Below, one piece after another: positions 6,968-13,880 of a DNA stretch of 34,815 nucleotides (its first letter is position 1; each line of letters begins with the position of its first letter). The notes under the pieces are model-generated. The model did no database searches. It saw only the letters and a program-made list of their open reading frames with translations, and was not told the origin of the DNA. Position numbers and translations under genes: made by a program. Source of the DNA: Coleofasciculus sp. LEGE 07092 (GTDB lineage Bacteria > Cyanobacteriota > Cyanobacteriia > Cyanobacteriales > Coleofasciculaceae); contig NZ_JADEWY010000071.1 of assembly GCF_015207375.1 (NCBI RefSeq), forward strand, positions 1 through 34,815, read 5' to 3'.

Positions 6968-8185
6968 GTGTCTAGATTGCATCGAATGAATGTTGTCAGC
7001 AACCTCTTTTCTTTCTTTATTGCCATGATCAGTAACTTTGGGACTCCCCAAAGCTTTACCCCTCCCTCTTCTTATCAACCCCTTGAGGTTATAGACGGTG
7101 CCGGATTCTACAAACAGCAACTAACTGATAGCAACACAGCCTATCTGCAAGTCATTGATCTGCAAAAAATGCAAATCGACCAACTGGTCGGAGAGGTCGA
7201 TAATATGGGTCTGGAGCAGGGAAAATACTATCAAGGAGAAGCCAGATACTATAGCCCATTTTTTAAAAATAAGCTGTTTGAGGAAGTAACCAATGAGTAC
7301 CAAGAGTTGTATGGTGGTGCAGTCTTTTCTATCATCAACTGTTCATTTTTTGAGCAATACCAATCCAGTACACAGTTATCCTTTCCTATTAAACTCAATA
7401 GCGAAGTTATCACGGCTGGAAATAGTCCCTATGGTCCGATCGACCAACCGAAGGATAAATTTTACAGAACGATTCGCCTGAAAGCTTTAGTGTGGGATGA
7501 CAAGCAAGCCTATATTGCAGATTACGACCCAGCTACGGGTGCGCCCCTGAATGAAACTGATGTTAAAAATGCGATCGTTACTTATCAGTACAGCGACCAT
7601 CCAGCGAAAGTATTAGCCCAAAACCCAGAAAATAAATATCATGTTATCGGTACGCTGGACTTTGATGGTAATATTGGCGACGAGCTGTTGTTAATTATGA
7701 CTGTAAACAAAGCGACCTTGGACAAAGCCGCTGATTTATTACGTCAATTAGGCGTCAAAGGGGAGATTATAACCATTGATGGCGGCAGTTCAACTTACCT
7801 GTTCAATTCCCGGATGGGAAAGATTGTGCTACCTCAACTGGCTAATCAGAACGATAGTCCTACCTTCCCCAACCTCCCCCATTACTTAGGATTTCACCAG
7901 AGAGGCAAAACGTCAATTTCGCCGCAAATCAAAGTCAGCCAGCCTGCTGGTAAGGTGCAGGTTGAGGAGAATCAGCCCTATCTTATCTTGTGGAGGGACA
8001 ATCTCGACGATGAAGTGGCGATTGAATTATACGAGGGGAATAAACCCATCCAAGATATTTCTCCCCGTACCGCCAGCGATGGGGTATATGAGTGGACACC
8101 AGACAAGTCCGTAAAAGAGGGCGATTCTATTCGTATTTCTAGCTTGAAAAACCGGAAAATCTTCGGCACACTGCCATTGCCATGA
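6968..8185 (+). CDS. Phosphodiester glycosidase-like (DUF2233) protein with Kre9/KNH-like C-terminus
   Basis: 405 residues from GTG 6968; ATG 6986 (MNVVSNLFSFFIAM) is a good alternative and would place a weak signal-like hydrophobic segment at the very N-terminus. Residues about 38-310 resemble the NAGPA/DUF2233 domain, with NCSFF near 124-128 and the hallmark ITIDGGSSTYLF at 268-279, which family members use to bind or cleave glycosyl phosphodiesters. Residues about 318-393 (ISPQIKVSQPAGKVQVEENQ and ILWRD, ending in GDSIRISS) resemble the Kre9/KNH repeat found in cell-surface proteins. I infer a secreted or surface enzyme acting on polysaccharide or a glycan phosphodiester. There is no operon partner; the methyltransferase gene follows 69 bp downstream. 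Confidence 0.8.
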   Translation: MSRLHRMNVVSNLFSFFIAMISNFGTPQSFTPPSSYQPLEVIDGAGFYKQQLTDSNTAYLQVIDLQKMQIDQLVGEVDNMGLEQGKYYQGEARYYSPFFKNKLFEEVTNEYQELYGGAVFSIINCSFFEQYQSSTQLSFPIKLNSEVITAGNSPYGPIDQPKDKFYRTIRLKALVWDDKQAYIADYDPATGAPLNETDVKNAIVTYQYSDHPAKVLAQNPENKYHVIGTLDFDGNIGDELLLIMTVNKATLDKAADLLRQLGVKGEIITIDGGSSTYLFNSRMGKIVLPQLANQNDSPTFPNLPHYLGFHQRGKTSISPQIKVSQPAGKVQVEENQPYLILWRDNLDDEVAIELYEGNKPIQDISPRTASDGVYEWTPDKSVKEGDSIRISSLKNRKIFGTLPLP

Positions 8186-8254
8186 ACAGTTACTGATTGG
8201 GGATATACTCCAAGTCGCCATCCCAAGTCAGAATATCTTTTATAGATTCAAGCA

Positions 8255-9556
8255 ATGGACGAGGGCATGGCAAATTTTGGACACCGACCCGTGGCAATCG
8301 ATTTATTTGCTGGTGTCGGTGGGTTTTCTTTGGGAATTGAGCAGGCAGGGTTTGATGTGGCAGTCGCCGTAGAAAAAGATCCCATCCACGCTGCTGTCTA
8401 TGCCTATAATTTTCCCCATACCCGAGTCTTGTGTTCCGATATCTTCAGCTTGAAGGGAACGCAGATTCAGGAGGTGGTGCGTAATTGGTCGTGTCGAAGT
8501 CGGATTAATCGAGTCTCTAGTGGAATTGATTTAGTGTTTGGAGGTCCTCCCTGTCAGGGGTTTTCGCTGATGGGCAAGCGCCAAGTGGATGATCCGCGCA
8601 ACTCTTTAGTGTTTGAGTTCTGCCGTCTCGTCAAAGAACTCCAGCCCCGTTATTTTGTGATGGAGAATGTGCCGGGTTTAGGTCAGCGGAAATACCAACA
8701 ACTCCTAGAGCAGCTAGTGTATGAGTTTCAAGCAGGTGGGTACGAAATTACCAAACCCGTGCAGGTGTTGAATGCTGTAAATTTTGGTGTACCGCAACAA
8801 CGAAAGCGATTATTTTTACTGGGGACTCAGGTGGGAGCAGTGCCGCTTACTTACCCCGAACCCCAATTGCGATCGCCTTCTCAATTCCGAACTGTCGGGG
8901 AAGCGATCGCAGATTTGCCCAACTTAGATGAATTTGCCGCCCTGCAAGCCTCAGACTGTGTGGAACTGACACCCCCACAACTGCAACTGATCCAGGCACT
9001 AGCAATGCCCTATGCAGAAAAGCTGCGAGGAGTGATTTGTGATCCAGAAAACTTTGCCCATATTCGACACTGGAATCCTCGATTATTAACCAGCTCTCTG
9101 CAAACCCAGCACAATCAAGAGTCCATTGAGCGTTTCCATCGGACGAAAGCGGGGGAATTGGAACCTATTAGTCGCTTGCAACGCCTAGACTGGAACAAAC
9201 CCTGCTACACCTTAAGAGCCGGCACGGGTTGCGATCGCGGCAGCTACACCTCACCCCGTCCCATTCATCCCCACTATCCGCGAGTTCTTTCGGTGCGAGA
9301 AGCGGCTCGCTTGCATTCATTCCCCGACTGGTTCCGCTTCCACATCACCAAATGGCATGGATTTCGGCAGGTGGGCAATGCTGTCCCCCCCCTGTTGGGA
9401 CGAGCCTTAGGCTACCAAATTATTATGGTATTGAAAATTAACCCCTCAGTTCCTACCATTTTCCTAGAACTGGGAGACACCCAACTGCTCACGTTTAGAC
9501 AATCCCAAGCATCTCAGTATTGGAAGCTACAGATAAAGGGCTGCCCTAGCTTTTAA
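8255..9556 (+). CDS. Solitary DNA (cytosine-5-)-methyltransferase
   Basis: 433 residues with the ordered m5C methyltransferase motifs: I DLFAGVGGFSLG (16-27) for AdoMet binding, IV GGPPCQGFS (96-104) with catalytic Cys100, VI MENVPG (136-141), VIII QQRKRLFLLG (181-190), and X QVGNAVPP (372-379). The target-recognition region lies between about 191 and 370. A 40-residue tail after 392 goes beyond the usual end. No restriction nuclease gene is adjacent. Widespread solitary cyanobacterial enzymes of this size (Synechocystis M.Ssp6803I type) methylate CGATCG, the core of HIP1, and this gene may be the orthologue, but the specificity is inferred. Start ATG 8255 or 8267; a GAGG lies close to the second. 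Confidence 0.95.
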   Translation: MDEGMANFGHRPVAIDLFAGVGGFSLGIEQAGFDVAVAVEKDPIHAAVYAYNFPHTRVLCSDIFSLKGTQIQEVVRNWSCRSRINRVSSGIDLVFGGPPCQGFSLMGKRQVDDPRNSLVFEFCRLVKELQPRYFVMENVPGLGQRKYQQLLEQLVYEFQAGGYEITKPVQVLNAVNFGVPQQRKRLFLLGTQVGAVPLTYPEPQLRSPSQFRTVGEAIADLPNLDEFAALQASDCVELTPPQLQLIQALAMPYAEKLRGVICDPENFAHIRHWNPRLLTSSLQTQHNQESIERFHRTKAGELEPISRLQRLDWNKPCYTLRAGTGCDRGSYTSPRPIHPHYPRVLSVREAARLHSFPDWFRFHITKWHGFRQVGNAVPPLLGRALGYQIIMVLKINPSVPTIFLELGDTQLLTFRQSQASQYWKLQIKGCPSF

Positions 9557-9610
9557 AATAACCAGAGGCAGTAAAAAGTGTGATTCAGCTCACTAAGTAA
9601 CCAAAAGCCT

Positions 9611-9682
9611 GTCACCGTTTTGTTTGATTAGTTGTCACCTGGAATTAACAGAGCTATCACTATTTGTTCTATTGATTGTCAC
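9611..9682. repeat. Two similar 27-28-bp GTCAC-bounded motifs
   Basis: 9611-9638 (28 bp) and 9656-9682 (27 bp) share the plan (G/A)TCAC-y-rTTTTGTTy-kATTrrTT-GTCAC and are spaced 17 bp apart. Repeated motifs of this type, with GTCAC/GTGAC ends and AT-rich interiors, resemble transposase-binding arrays at ends of Tn7-like elements in cyanobacteria. No transposase and no TGTACAG-type terminus is visible nearby. Confidence 0.45.
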
Positions 9683-9760
9683 TAACGGCTAAAACTAGAG
9701 ATCACTGCATCTTTTTGGCATATTTCCGATAGTAGAGGTAGAGAGTTAGGTTGAGAACTG

Positions 9761-9967
9761 ATGCAATCCCCGCAAGTGTGTTTCCCGAAATTTCCTGTTG
9801 ATCAAATTGCTAACCGCATTCTTTTCCTGCGCCAAATTACTCGCATTGACCAACACTTATTTATGTCAGCTCTTCTTGGCAAAGCTTTGCTATCAGTTGA
9901 AGAGCAAAACCTCGTAGAACAGATTTATCAAGGCTTACATCGGGGCTGGATCAAAGTAGTGGAGTGA
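9761..9967 (+). CDS. Small conserved cyanobacterial protein of unknown function
   Basis: 68 residues, MQSPQVCFPKFPVDQIANRI, with a central RIDQHLFMSALLGKALLSVE and a C-terminal QIYQGLHRGWIKVVE. It appears to be a short all-helical protein. The pattern RIDQ-x-LFM-x-ALL followed by LS-x-EE(Q)-x-LV-x-x-(I/V)(Y/F)-x-G(L) resembles small cyanobacterial hypothetical proteins I have seen, but I cannot name a domain. No signal peptide or membrane segment is visible and the ribosome-binding site is weak. It stands alone, about 200 bp after the methyltransferase gene. Composition and codon use look like real coding sequence. Confidence 0.6.
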   Translation: MQSPQVCFPKFPVDQIANRILFLRQITRIDQHLFMSALLGKALLSVEEQNLVEQIYQGLHRGWIKVVE

Positions 9968-10093
9968 GCTAGATACTTTTTAACTCATCCATCTGTAATT
10001 CAAATTTTTAATTTTAAATTTAAACCCCTTGCCTCAAGTGCTTATCCTTGTATTATTGCATTTCCTAGACTAGTGAGGTACATCTAGTTTTCT

Positions 10094-10151
10094 TACTCAG
10101 ATCTTACAGCACTGACAATAAACCCCAATACCGTAAGGTGGGTAAAAGCAA
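10094..10151 (-). repeat. ~58-bp dispersed repeat, copy 1 (inverted relative to 13813-13871)
   Basis: The reverse complement begins TGCTTTTACCCACCTTACGG and runs into a conserved CAGTG...AAGATCTGAGT end. It matches 13813-13871 over its whole length with a handful of mismatches and a small indel. Confidence 0.75.
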
Positions 10152-10199
10152 CTAACGGTAGTATGACCATTTCCGCTATATAAAGTTTGCCCACCCTAC
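10133..10199. repeat. Terminal inverted repeat pair, MITE-like
   Basis: GTAAGGTGGGT at 10133-10143 is nearly complementary to GCCCACCCTAC at 10189-10199, enclosing about 45 bp without coding potential. The left arm is part of the dispersed repeat at 10094-10151. Together 9968-10263 holds only repeats. Confidence 0.55.
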
Positions 10200-10243
10200 C
10201 TAAAATCGACTTGTTGAGATTGGTGCAAGAGGTGAACTTACTT

Positions 10244-10263
10244 ACTCCCCACTCCCTACTCCC
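10244..10263. repeat. STRR heptamer array (ACTCCCY x3)
   Basis: ACTCCCC, ACTCCCT, ACTCCC in tandem, ending against the stop codon of the TMEM14-like gene. Short tandem heptamers (STRR) are typical of filamentous cyanobacterial intergenic DNA. Confidence 0.7.
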
Positions 10264-10605
10264 TTACAATAAGCCTTCTGCCGCCAGCAAACTCACTGAA
10301 AATAGCCCAGTTGCAACCATAGACAGAACCGTCATCAATCCTGCTGGCATGAATGTACGGGTGCGGAACAAGCGGGTGATAAAAACTACAGACAAAAACA
10401 GGGCAATCAGCGTTGCCAATCCCAGTCCCATGACGGGTATCCGGCTACAAAGAACCCAAGCCGCCAGCAATGCCGTACCGCTGCTCACACCCGATAACAA
10501 AGATACTTTGCTCTTCGCTTTCAAGTATCCCATTACGCCACCCACCAAGACTAGCAAAGCGTAAATTAGGATGAACCAGGGAGTTATTTGAAATAAATTA
10601 TTCAT
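10264..10605 (-). CDS. TMEM14-family small membrane protein
   Basis: 113 residues with four predicted membrane helices: WFILIYALLVLVGGVMGYLK, VSLLSGVSSGTALLAAWVL, MGLGLATLIALFLSVVFITR, and a last one around MTVLSMVATGLFSVSLLAA. The GG-x-x-GYLKAKSKVSLLSG block between helices 1 and 2 and the FMPAGLM loop before helix 4 are hallmarks of TMEM14/UPF0136 proteins, a family shared with mitochondria and plastids. Plant FAX proteins of this family export fatty acids from the plastid and animal TMEM14C moves a heme precursor, so a lipid or porphyrin transport role is possible but unproven. Minus-strand gene, apparently monocistronic. Confidence 0.85.
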   Translation of the reverse strand: MNNLFQITPWFILIYALLVLVGGVMGYLKAKSKVSLLSGVSSGTALLAAWVLCSRIPVMGLGLATLIALFLSVVFITRLFRTRTFMPAGLMTVLSMVATGLFSVSLLAAEGLL

Positions 10606-10952
10606 TTAAAAATTACCTAACTTAGGATGGATTGCTTAAAAGGATAAAGAAAGGTAGATTTATTATCTTTCCATAAGAGGATTTGTGTTACTAAATTTAC
10701 CAAAGTCTTACTCTTTTGCGGTCTGTTAACTTGCCAACCTTCCCTGAGTCTTACGCAGACAAGGGACTTGGGTGAAGAAGGCTCTTCAAGTTTCTTTCGG
10801 CAGGAATTTAGAGCTCGTCGTGAACCAGCCACTGCCAGAAAACAATTGTAGCAGGAATGGCAACAGCACAACCCTAATTGTTGATATTAGCAAAACTCCC
10901 CCGTCACCAATCTGAGGACGGGGGATAAAAGCTGGATGGAACGTCGCGGACG
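10606..10952. other. Intergenic region without a recognisable gene
   Basis: 347 bp between two minus-strand genes. An 84-codon minus-strand frame at 10617-10871 has a Cys-rich, low-order translation with no family resemblance, and I do not accept it. The only clear element is the hairpin at 10898-10924, next to the DUF760 stop codon. Confidence 0.5.
10898..10924 (-). terminator. Probable terminator of the DUF760 gene
   Basis: CCCCCGTC (10898-10905) pairs perfectly with GACGGGGG (10917-10924) around an 11-nt loop, 28 bp after the stop codon on the minus strand. It is followed by AGTTTTG, a weak T-run. Confidence 0.6.
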
Positions 10953-11333
10953 TTACCGTTCGGGATGGTGGGAAGAATCATTAGCGTTTTCACTGCGATT
11001 GGGTTTTCGATGCAAGTGTAGTGAGTCGCTCAATGTCTCATCTAGCTCCATGCGCTGTTCCATCCGACGCAAGAAATAGCCAGTCATCATTGCCGAAGCA
11101 AGTAATCCAGCTAAGTTTTCCCGATCCGTGCTGATTTGCACGTTGAAGCTATCTGAAGGAAGCATCCCAACCAGCCCCTGAACGTTTTGAGAGATAATTT
11201 GTTGTATCTCTGGACTCGCAGAGCGAGCAACCCGCGATAGAACATCAGGGGATTGGTGTTGGAGATAGTTTAGGAGTTGGTTATCTGGCTCATCTTCAGG
11301 TGGAGAATTGAGGAAGTCAGAGTTAAATACCAT
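10953..11333 (-). CDS. DUF760 domain protein
   Basis: 126 residues. The core from about 19 to 97 (QLLNYLQHQSPDVLSRVARS, then SPEIQQIISQNVQGLVGMLP, then TDRENLAGLLASAMMTGYFL) is the DUF760 domain found in cyanobacteria and plant chloroplasts. The segment LLASAMMTGYFLRRMEQRMEL is its most recognisable part. The domain is helical and soluble, with no signal peptide or membrane segment and no catalytic motif. The 30 residues after it are polar and His/Ser/Arg-rich and probably disordered. Function is not established. The gene is transcribed alone and ends at a strong hairpin. Confidence 0.9.
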   Translation of the reverse strand: MVFNSDFLNSPPEDEPDNQLLNYLQHQSPDVLSRVARSASPEIQQIISQNVQGLVGMLPSDSFNVQISTDRENLAGLLASAMMTGYFLRRMEQRMELDETLSDSLHLHRKPNRSENANDSSHHPER

Positions 11334-11548
11334 TAGGACTCTCGGATTTGACTTACTTAGTTTCTACTCTAAACGATTGTGCGATCTGCCGACTCGTGCT
11401 TTTGTTAGGGAATTACCGTTCTTTGGCAGGAAATTTAGACTAATTTGGAAATTCTCTCATCTTGCTACTGTCAAAAGGGCAACAGGAGCTGAACTGGCGG
11501 AAATCTCGTCTAAGAAAAAACCTTTTTTAAAGAAATGATGAAGTTTGA

Positions 11549-12040
11549 TCAGGATTTCGATGGCGCGTGCATGGGTGGCACCAACCGATCTACTTCAAAG
11601 TGCTGATGAAACTTAGTGGTAACTTGCAACCAATAGGAGCGCCCCTCACTTTGTCGGCGTCTCTGGACAAATCCCAGCTCGATCAGTTCCTGAACGTGTT
11701 GGTAGGCACCGCTACCACGCAACTCGATCAGCTCAGTTTGAGCAATTGGTTGTTTGAGGGCAATTGCCGCCAGGGTTCTTAACGCGCCTACCCCTAGTTC
11801 AGCAGGAACGAGGTTTTGCATTATATTCCCAAAAGCAGCACGTAACTGCAAGCTATACCCAGCAGGTGTTTCAACTACCTCTAAAGCGCTATCCCGATGG
11901 GCATAGTCTGCCATGAGTTCGAGCAAGGCATCTTCAGCCGCTTCGCGATCGCATCCCGCACACTCAGCAATCTCTGCCAGCGAGAGCGGCTTTCCCTTCA
12001 GATATAGTATGGCTTCAATTTGGGTGGCTAAACGAGGCAT
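11549..12040 (-). CDS. scpB: Segregation and condensation protein B
   Basis: 163 residues with two winged-helix domains: IEAILYLKGKPLSLAEIAE and the following helices (about 8-75), then ALRTLAAIALKQPIAQTELI and VQELIELGFVQRRRQSEGRS (about 86-150). ScpB forms a dimer that joins ScpA and the SMC ATPase to make the bacterial condensin, which compacts and helps segregate the chromosome. The Gly-Ala-Tyr motif in LRGSGAYQHVQELIELGF agrees with the usual RG-x-x-x-x-x-x-(I/V)-x-x-L family pattern. It is short but near normal for cyanobacterial ScpB. scpA and smc are not in the window. It follows the ABC ATPase gene on the same strand after a 142-bp gap with an inverted repeat, so it may be co-transcribed or separate. 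Confidence 0.9.
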   Translation of the reverse strand: MPRLATQIEAILYLKGKPLSLAEIAECAGCDREAAEDALLELMADYAHRDSALEVVETPAGYSLQLRAAFGNIMQNLVPAELGVGALRTLAAIALKQPIAQTELIELRGSGAYQHVQELIELGFVQRRRQSEGRSYWLQVTTKFHQHFEVDRLVPPMHAPSKS

Positions 12041-12090
12041 AAAGGATCTTAAATCTCTAAGATGGGGTTGGCAGGGGATTTGGCATGAAG

Positions 12091-12123
12091 AAGTAACGGA
12101 TAGGTAAACGCTTACCGTTACTT
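12091..12123. terminator. Inverted repeat between the ABC ATPase and scpB
   Basis: AAGTAACGG (12091-12099) pairs with CCGTTACTT (12115-12123), and a nested GGTAA/TTACC pair lies inside. It sits downstream of the ABC ATPase gene and 50 bp before scpB. It could end the ABC transcript or mark an scpB regulatory site; no T-run follows on the minus strand. Confidence 0.4.
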
Positions 12124-12158
12124 AAACTACTAGTACTACATTTCGTCTTTTAGTCTTA

Positions 12159-12179
12159 CCCCATTCCCCATTCCCCATT
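12159..12179. repeat. STRR heptamer array (CCCCATT x3)
   Basis: Three perfect tandem CCCCATT heptamers directly after the stop codon of the ABC ATPase (minus strand). This is a classic cyanobacterial STRR. Confidence 0.8.
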
Positions 12180-12182
12180 CCC

Positions 12183-13058
12183 TCAATCAAGCTGCCGTCC
12201 TGTAAGTTCGACGAAGATATCTTCTAGGTTTGAGGGACGAACCATCATGCCAGTTTTATCCGGTAAGTTATTGAGGTAAGCATTGGCTTGTTCTAAGGTG
12301 GGGAAGAAGGTGTACTCGAAGCGATCTCCCACTTGTTTCATTATTAATCCTTCCCCATGTCGTGCTTTGAACTGTTGGAGGGTTCCCAGTTCAATGAGCT
12401 GTCCCGCGTCCATAATACCGATGCGTCCTGGCTTGCCAGTGCCGTAGGCATCGCACAAAAACTCTACCTCATCCATATAGTGAGTAGTCAGTAGCATAGT
12501 CATGCCCTGGCGGTTCAAATCGCGGATAATTTCCCAGAGGCGACGGCGGGTTTGGGGATCGAGTCCAACCGTTGGCTCGTCTAAAAACAGAATTTTGGGT
12601 TGGTGCAACAGTGCCCTAGCAATTTGCAGACGGCGTTTCATCCCACCGGAAAGGGTTTTAACGAGGGCATCTTTTTTCTCTATCAGTTCTACATACTCCA
12701 ACCACTGATTGATTAAACTTTGACGCTTGGGATTGGATAGGTGATGAAGGCGTCCGTGGAGTTCCAGGTTTTCCCAAACGGTGAGATCGTTATCGACACT
12801 GATTTGTTGCAGGACAACGCCGATATTCTCTTTGACCTGGGAGGGTTTTCGTACTACATTGTAACCTGCAATTTCAATTTGCCCTTGGGTCGGTCGAGTG
12901 AGGGTGGTCAGCATCCGAATGGTGGTAGACTTACCAGCACCGTTGGGACCGAGTAAACCAAACATCTCTCCTGCTTCAATAGTGAAAGAGAGGTCGTTAA
13001 CGACGGGGGTTTTGTCGTAAGTCTTGTGGACGTGTTGAACAGAAACAGCAGGGGGCAT
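12183..13058 (-). CDS. ABC transporter ATP-binding protein (DrrA/ABC-2 type)
   Basis: 291 residues with one complete nucleotide-binding domain: Walker A GPNGAGKST (37-45), Q-loop VVLQQ (81-85), signature LSGGM (136-140), Walker B ILFLDEP (156-162), and switch His193 in TTHYMDE. The C-terminal 70 residues, ending in NLEDIFVELTGRQLD, are typical of the DrrA-like ATPases that power ABC-2 exporters of lipids, polysaccharides or drugs. No permease gene is adjacent, so the membrane partner must be encoded elsewhere, as is common in cyanobacteria. The substrate cannot be deduced. The ATG is preceded by no clear ribosome-binding site. Confidence 0.92.
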   Translation of the reverse strand: MPPAVSVQHVHKTYDKTPVVNDLSFTIEAGEMFGLLGPNGAGKSTTIRMLTTLTRPTQGQIEIAGYNVVRKPSQVKENIGVVLQQISVDNDLTVWENLELHGRLHHLSNPKRQSLINQWLEYVELIEKKDALVKTLSGGMKRRLQIARALLHQPKILFLDEPTVGLDPQTRRRLWEIIRDLNRQGMTMLLTTHYMDEVEFLCDAYGTGKPGRIGIMDAGQLIELGTLQQFKARHGEGLIMKQVGDRFEYTFFPTLEQANAYLNNLPDKTGMMVRPSNLEDIFVELTGRQLD

Positions 13059-13232
13059 AGGTGCCTAAATGAGGGGTCTTTACAAATCATAATATCTTGA
13101 TTAGACCTCTTCAGAAATTCCTATTCAGCTTAGGTAGCGAAAAGGTTCCAGGTTCTTTTTTGGGGATGTCTAATTGTCATTTGTCAAGTTCATTAGGATC
13201 AATTCCCCGTTCACCCAGCAATGCTGCTAAAG

Positions 13233-13469
13233 TTACGAAGAGATGAGTGAGTGATTCAGTCGGGTTGTAGCAGTACAGCCTTCAAGGGAGTAAGTGGGAA
13301 AACGTATTGGATGCGATCGCTCAGGGTTTAAGAAGTCAGCTACCTCGTGTTTCTCAAAAATAAACTCGCTGTAGTCTGCCAGATTATCAAGTCCCAAGAG
13401 GTTCAGTAAAATCTCTGCGGCTAGCCAAACGGTTGTTCTAGCTAATAAGTTTTTCCACTCTACCTTCAT
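13233..13469 (-). CDS. Small hypothetical protein
   Basis: I prefer ATG 13469 (MKVEWKNLLARTTVWLAAEI), 78 residues, because AGAGGA precedes it by 8 nt. A start at 13529 would add 20 residues of unconvincing leader. The first 50 residues (amphipathic helix, then LLNLLGLDNLADYSEFIFEK) resemble small cyanobacterial proteins of unknown function. The last 25 residues are polar and may not be conserved. No membrane helix is certain, although LAAEILLNLLGL is hydrophobic. It lies alone between the ABC ATPase and a truncated membrane protein gene. Confidence 0.6.
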   Translation of the reverse strand: MKVEWKNLLARTTVWLAAEILLNLLGLDNLADYSEFIFEKHEVADFLNPERSHPIRFPTYSLEGCTATTRLNHSLISS

Positions 13470-13668
13470 CGGTTGATCCTCTGGGGATAAAGAATTTGCA
13501 GGGGATTGAGTTAAAAAACTCAACTCCACCCTGAGGATAGGAGGAAGTATTTGGGTTCAACTACCGTGATTTCATCCAACTTAATCGTCTCGTTACATTA
13601 GCTTCCGTATATTTCCCTAAAGGATTGCCCAAAAATAAATTGTCCACTATCAATAATTTGCTATATAA

Positions 13669-13866
13669 ATGAATTTTCTGGAAAGGATTTACCACAAAGT
13701 CGTCTCGGCTCTACTAACTGTACCTACTCTAGAGAGTTGGTTCGTTAGTTTTTTCTTATTGTTGATTATTGCATTAATTTTTTTACCAAAACGCTTCAGC
13801 TATCGTTCTTTACTTTTGCCCACCTTACGGTATCTTGGGGTTCATTATCAGTGTGGCAAGATCTGA
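13669..13866 (+). pseudogene. N-terminal fragment of a membrane protein, cut by a dispersed repeat
   Basis: The frame starts MNFLERIYHKVVSALLTVP and contains one strong membrane helix (WFVSFFLLLIIALIFLP). From about 13813 the coding frame runs into the ~58-bp repeat, so the last 17 residues (LLPTLRYLGVHYQCGKI) come from repeat DNA. The parent may be a CPBP/CAAX-type membrane protease, whose cyanobacterial members can begin this way, but the fragment is too short to be sure. I consider it a truncated relic, though a short single-helix peptide could still be made. Confidence 0.5.
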
Positions 13867-13871
13867 GTGTA
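13813..13871 (+). repeat. ~58-bp dispersed repeat, copy 2
   Basis: Starts CTTTTGCCCACCTTACGG and ends near AAGATCTGAGTGT. It is an inverted copy of 10094-10151. It overlaps the end of the truncated membrane protein frame and stops 10 bp before the stop codon of the DUF1400 gene. Confidence 0.75.
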
Positions 13872-13880
13872 GAAAAAAAC

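Noticed and set aside
10617..10871. 84-codon minus-strand frame between the TMEM14-like and DUF760 genes
   Set aside because: Cys-rich start and irregular composition, no family resemblance and no ribosome-binding site.
12159..12179. CRISPR-like repeats
   Set aside because: The heptamers are contiguous, without spacers; they are STRR sequences. No CRISPR array or cas gene is present.
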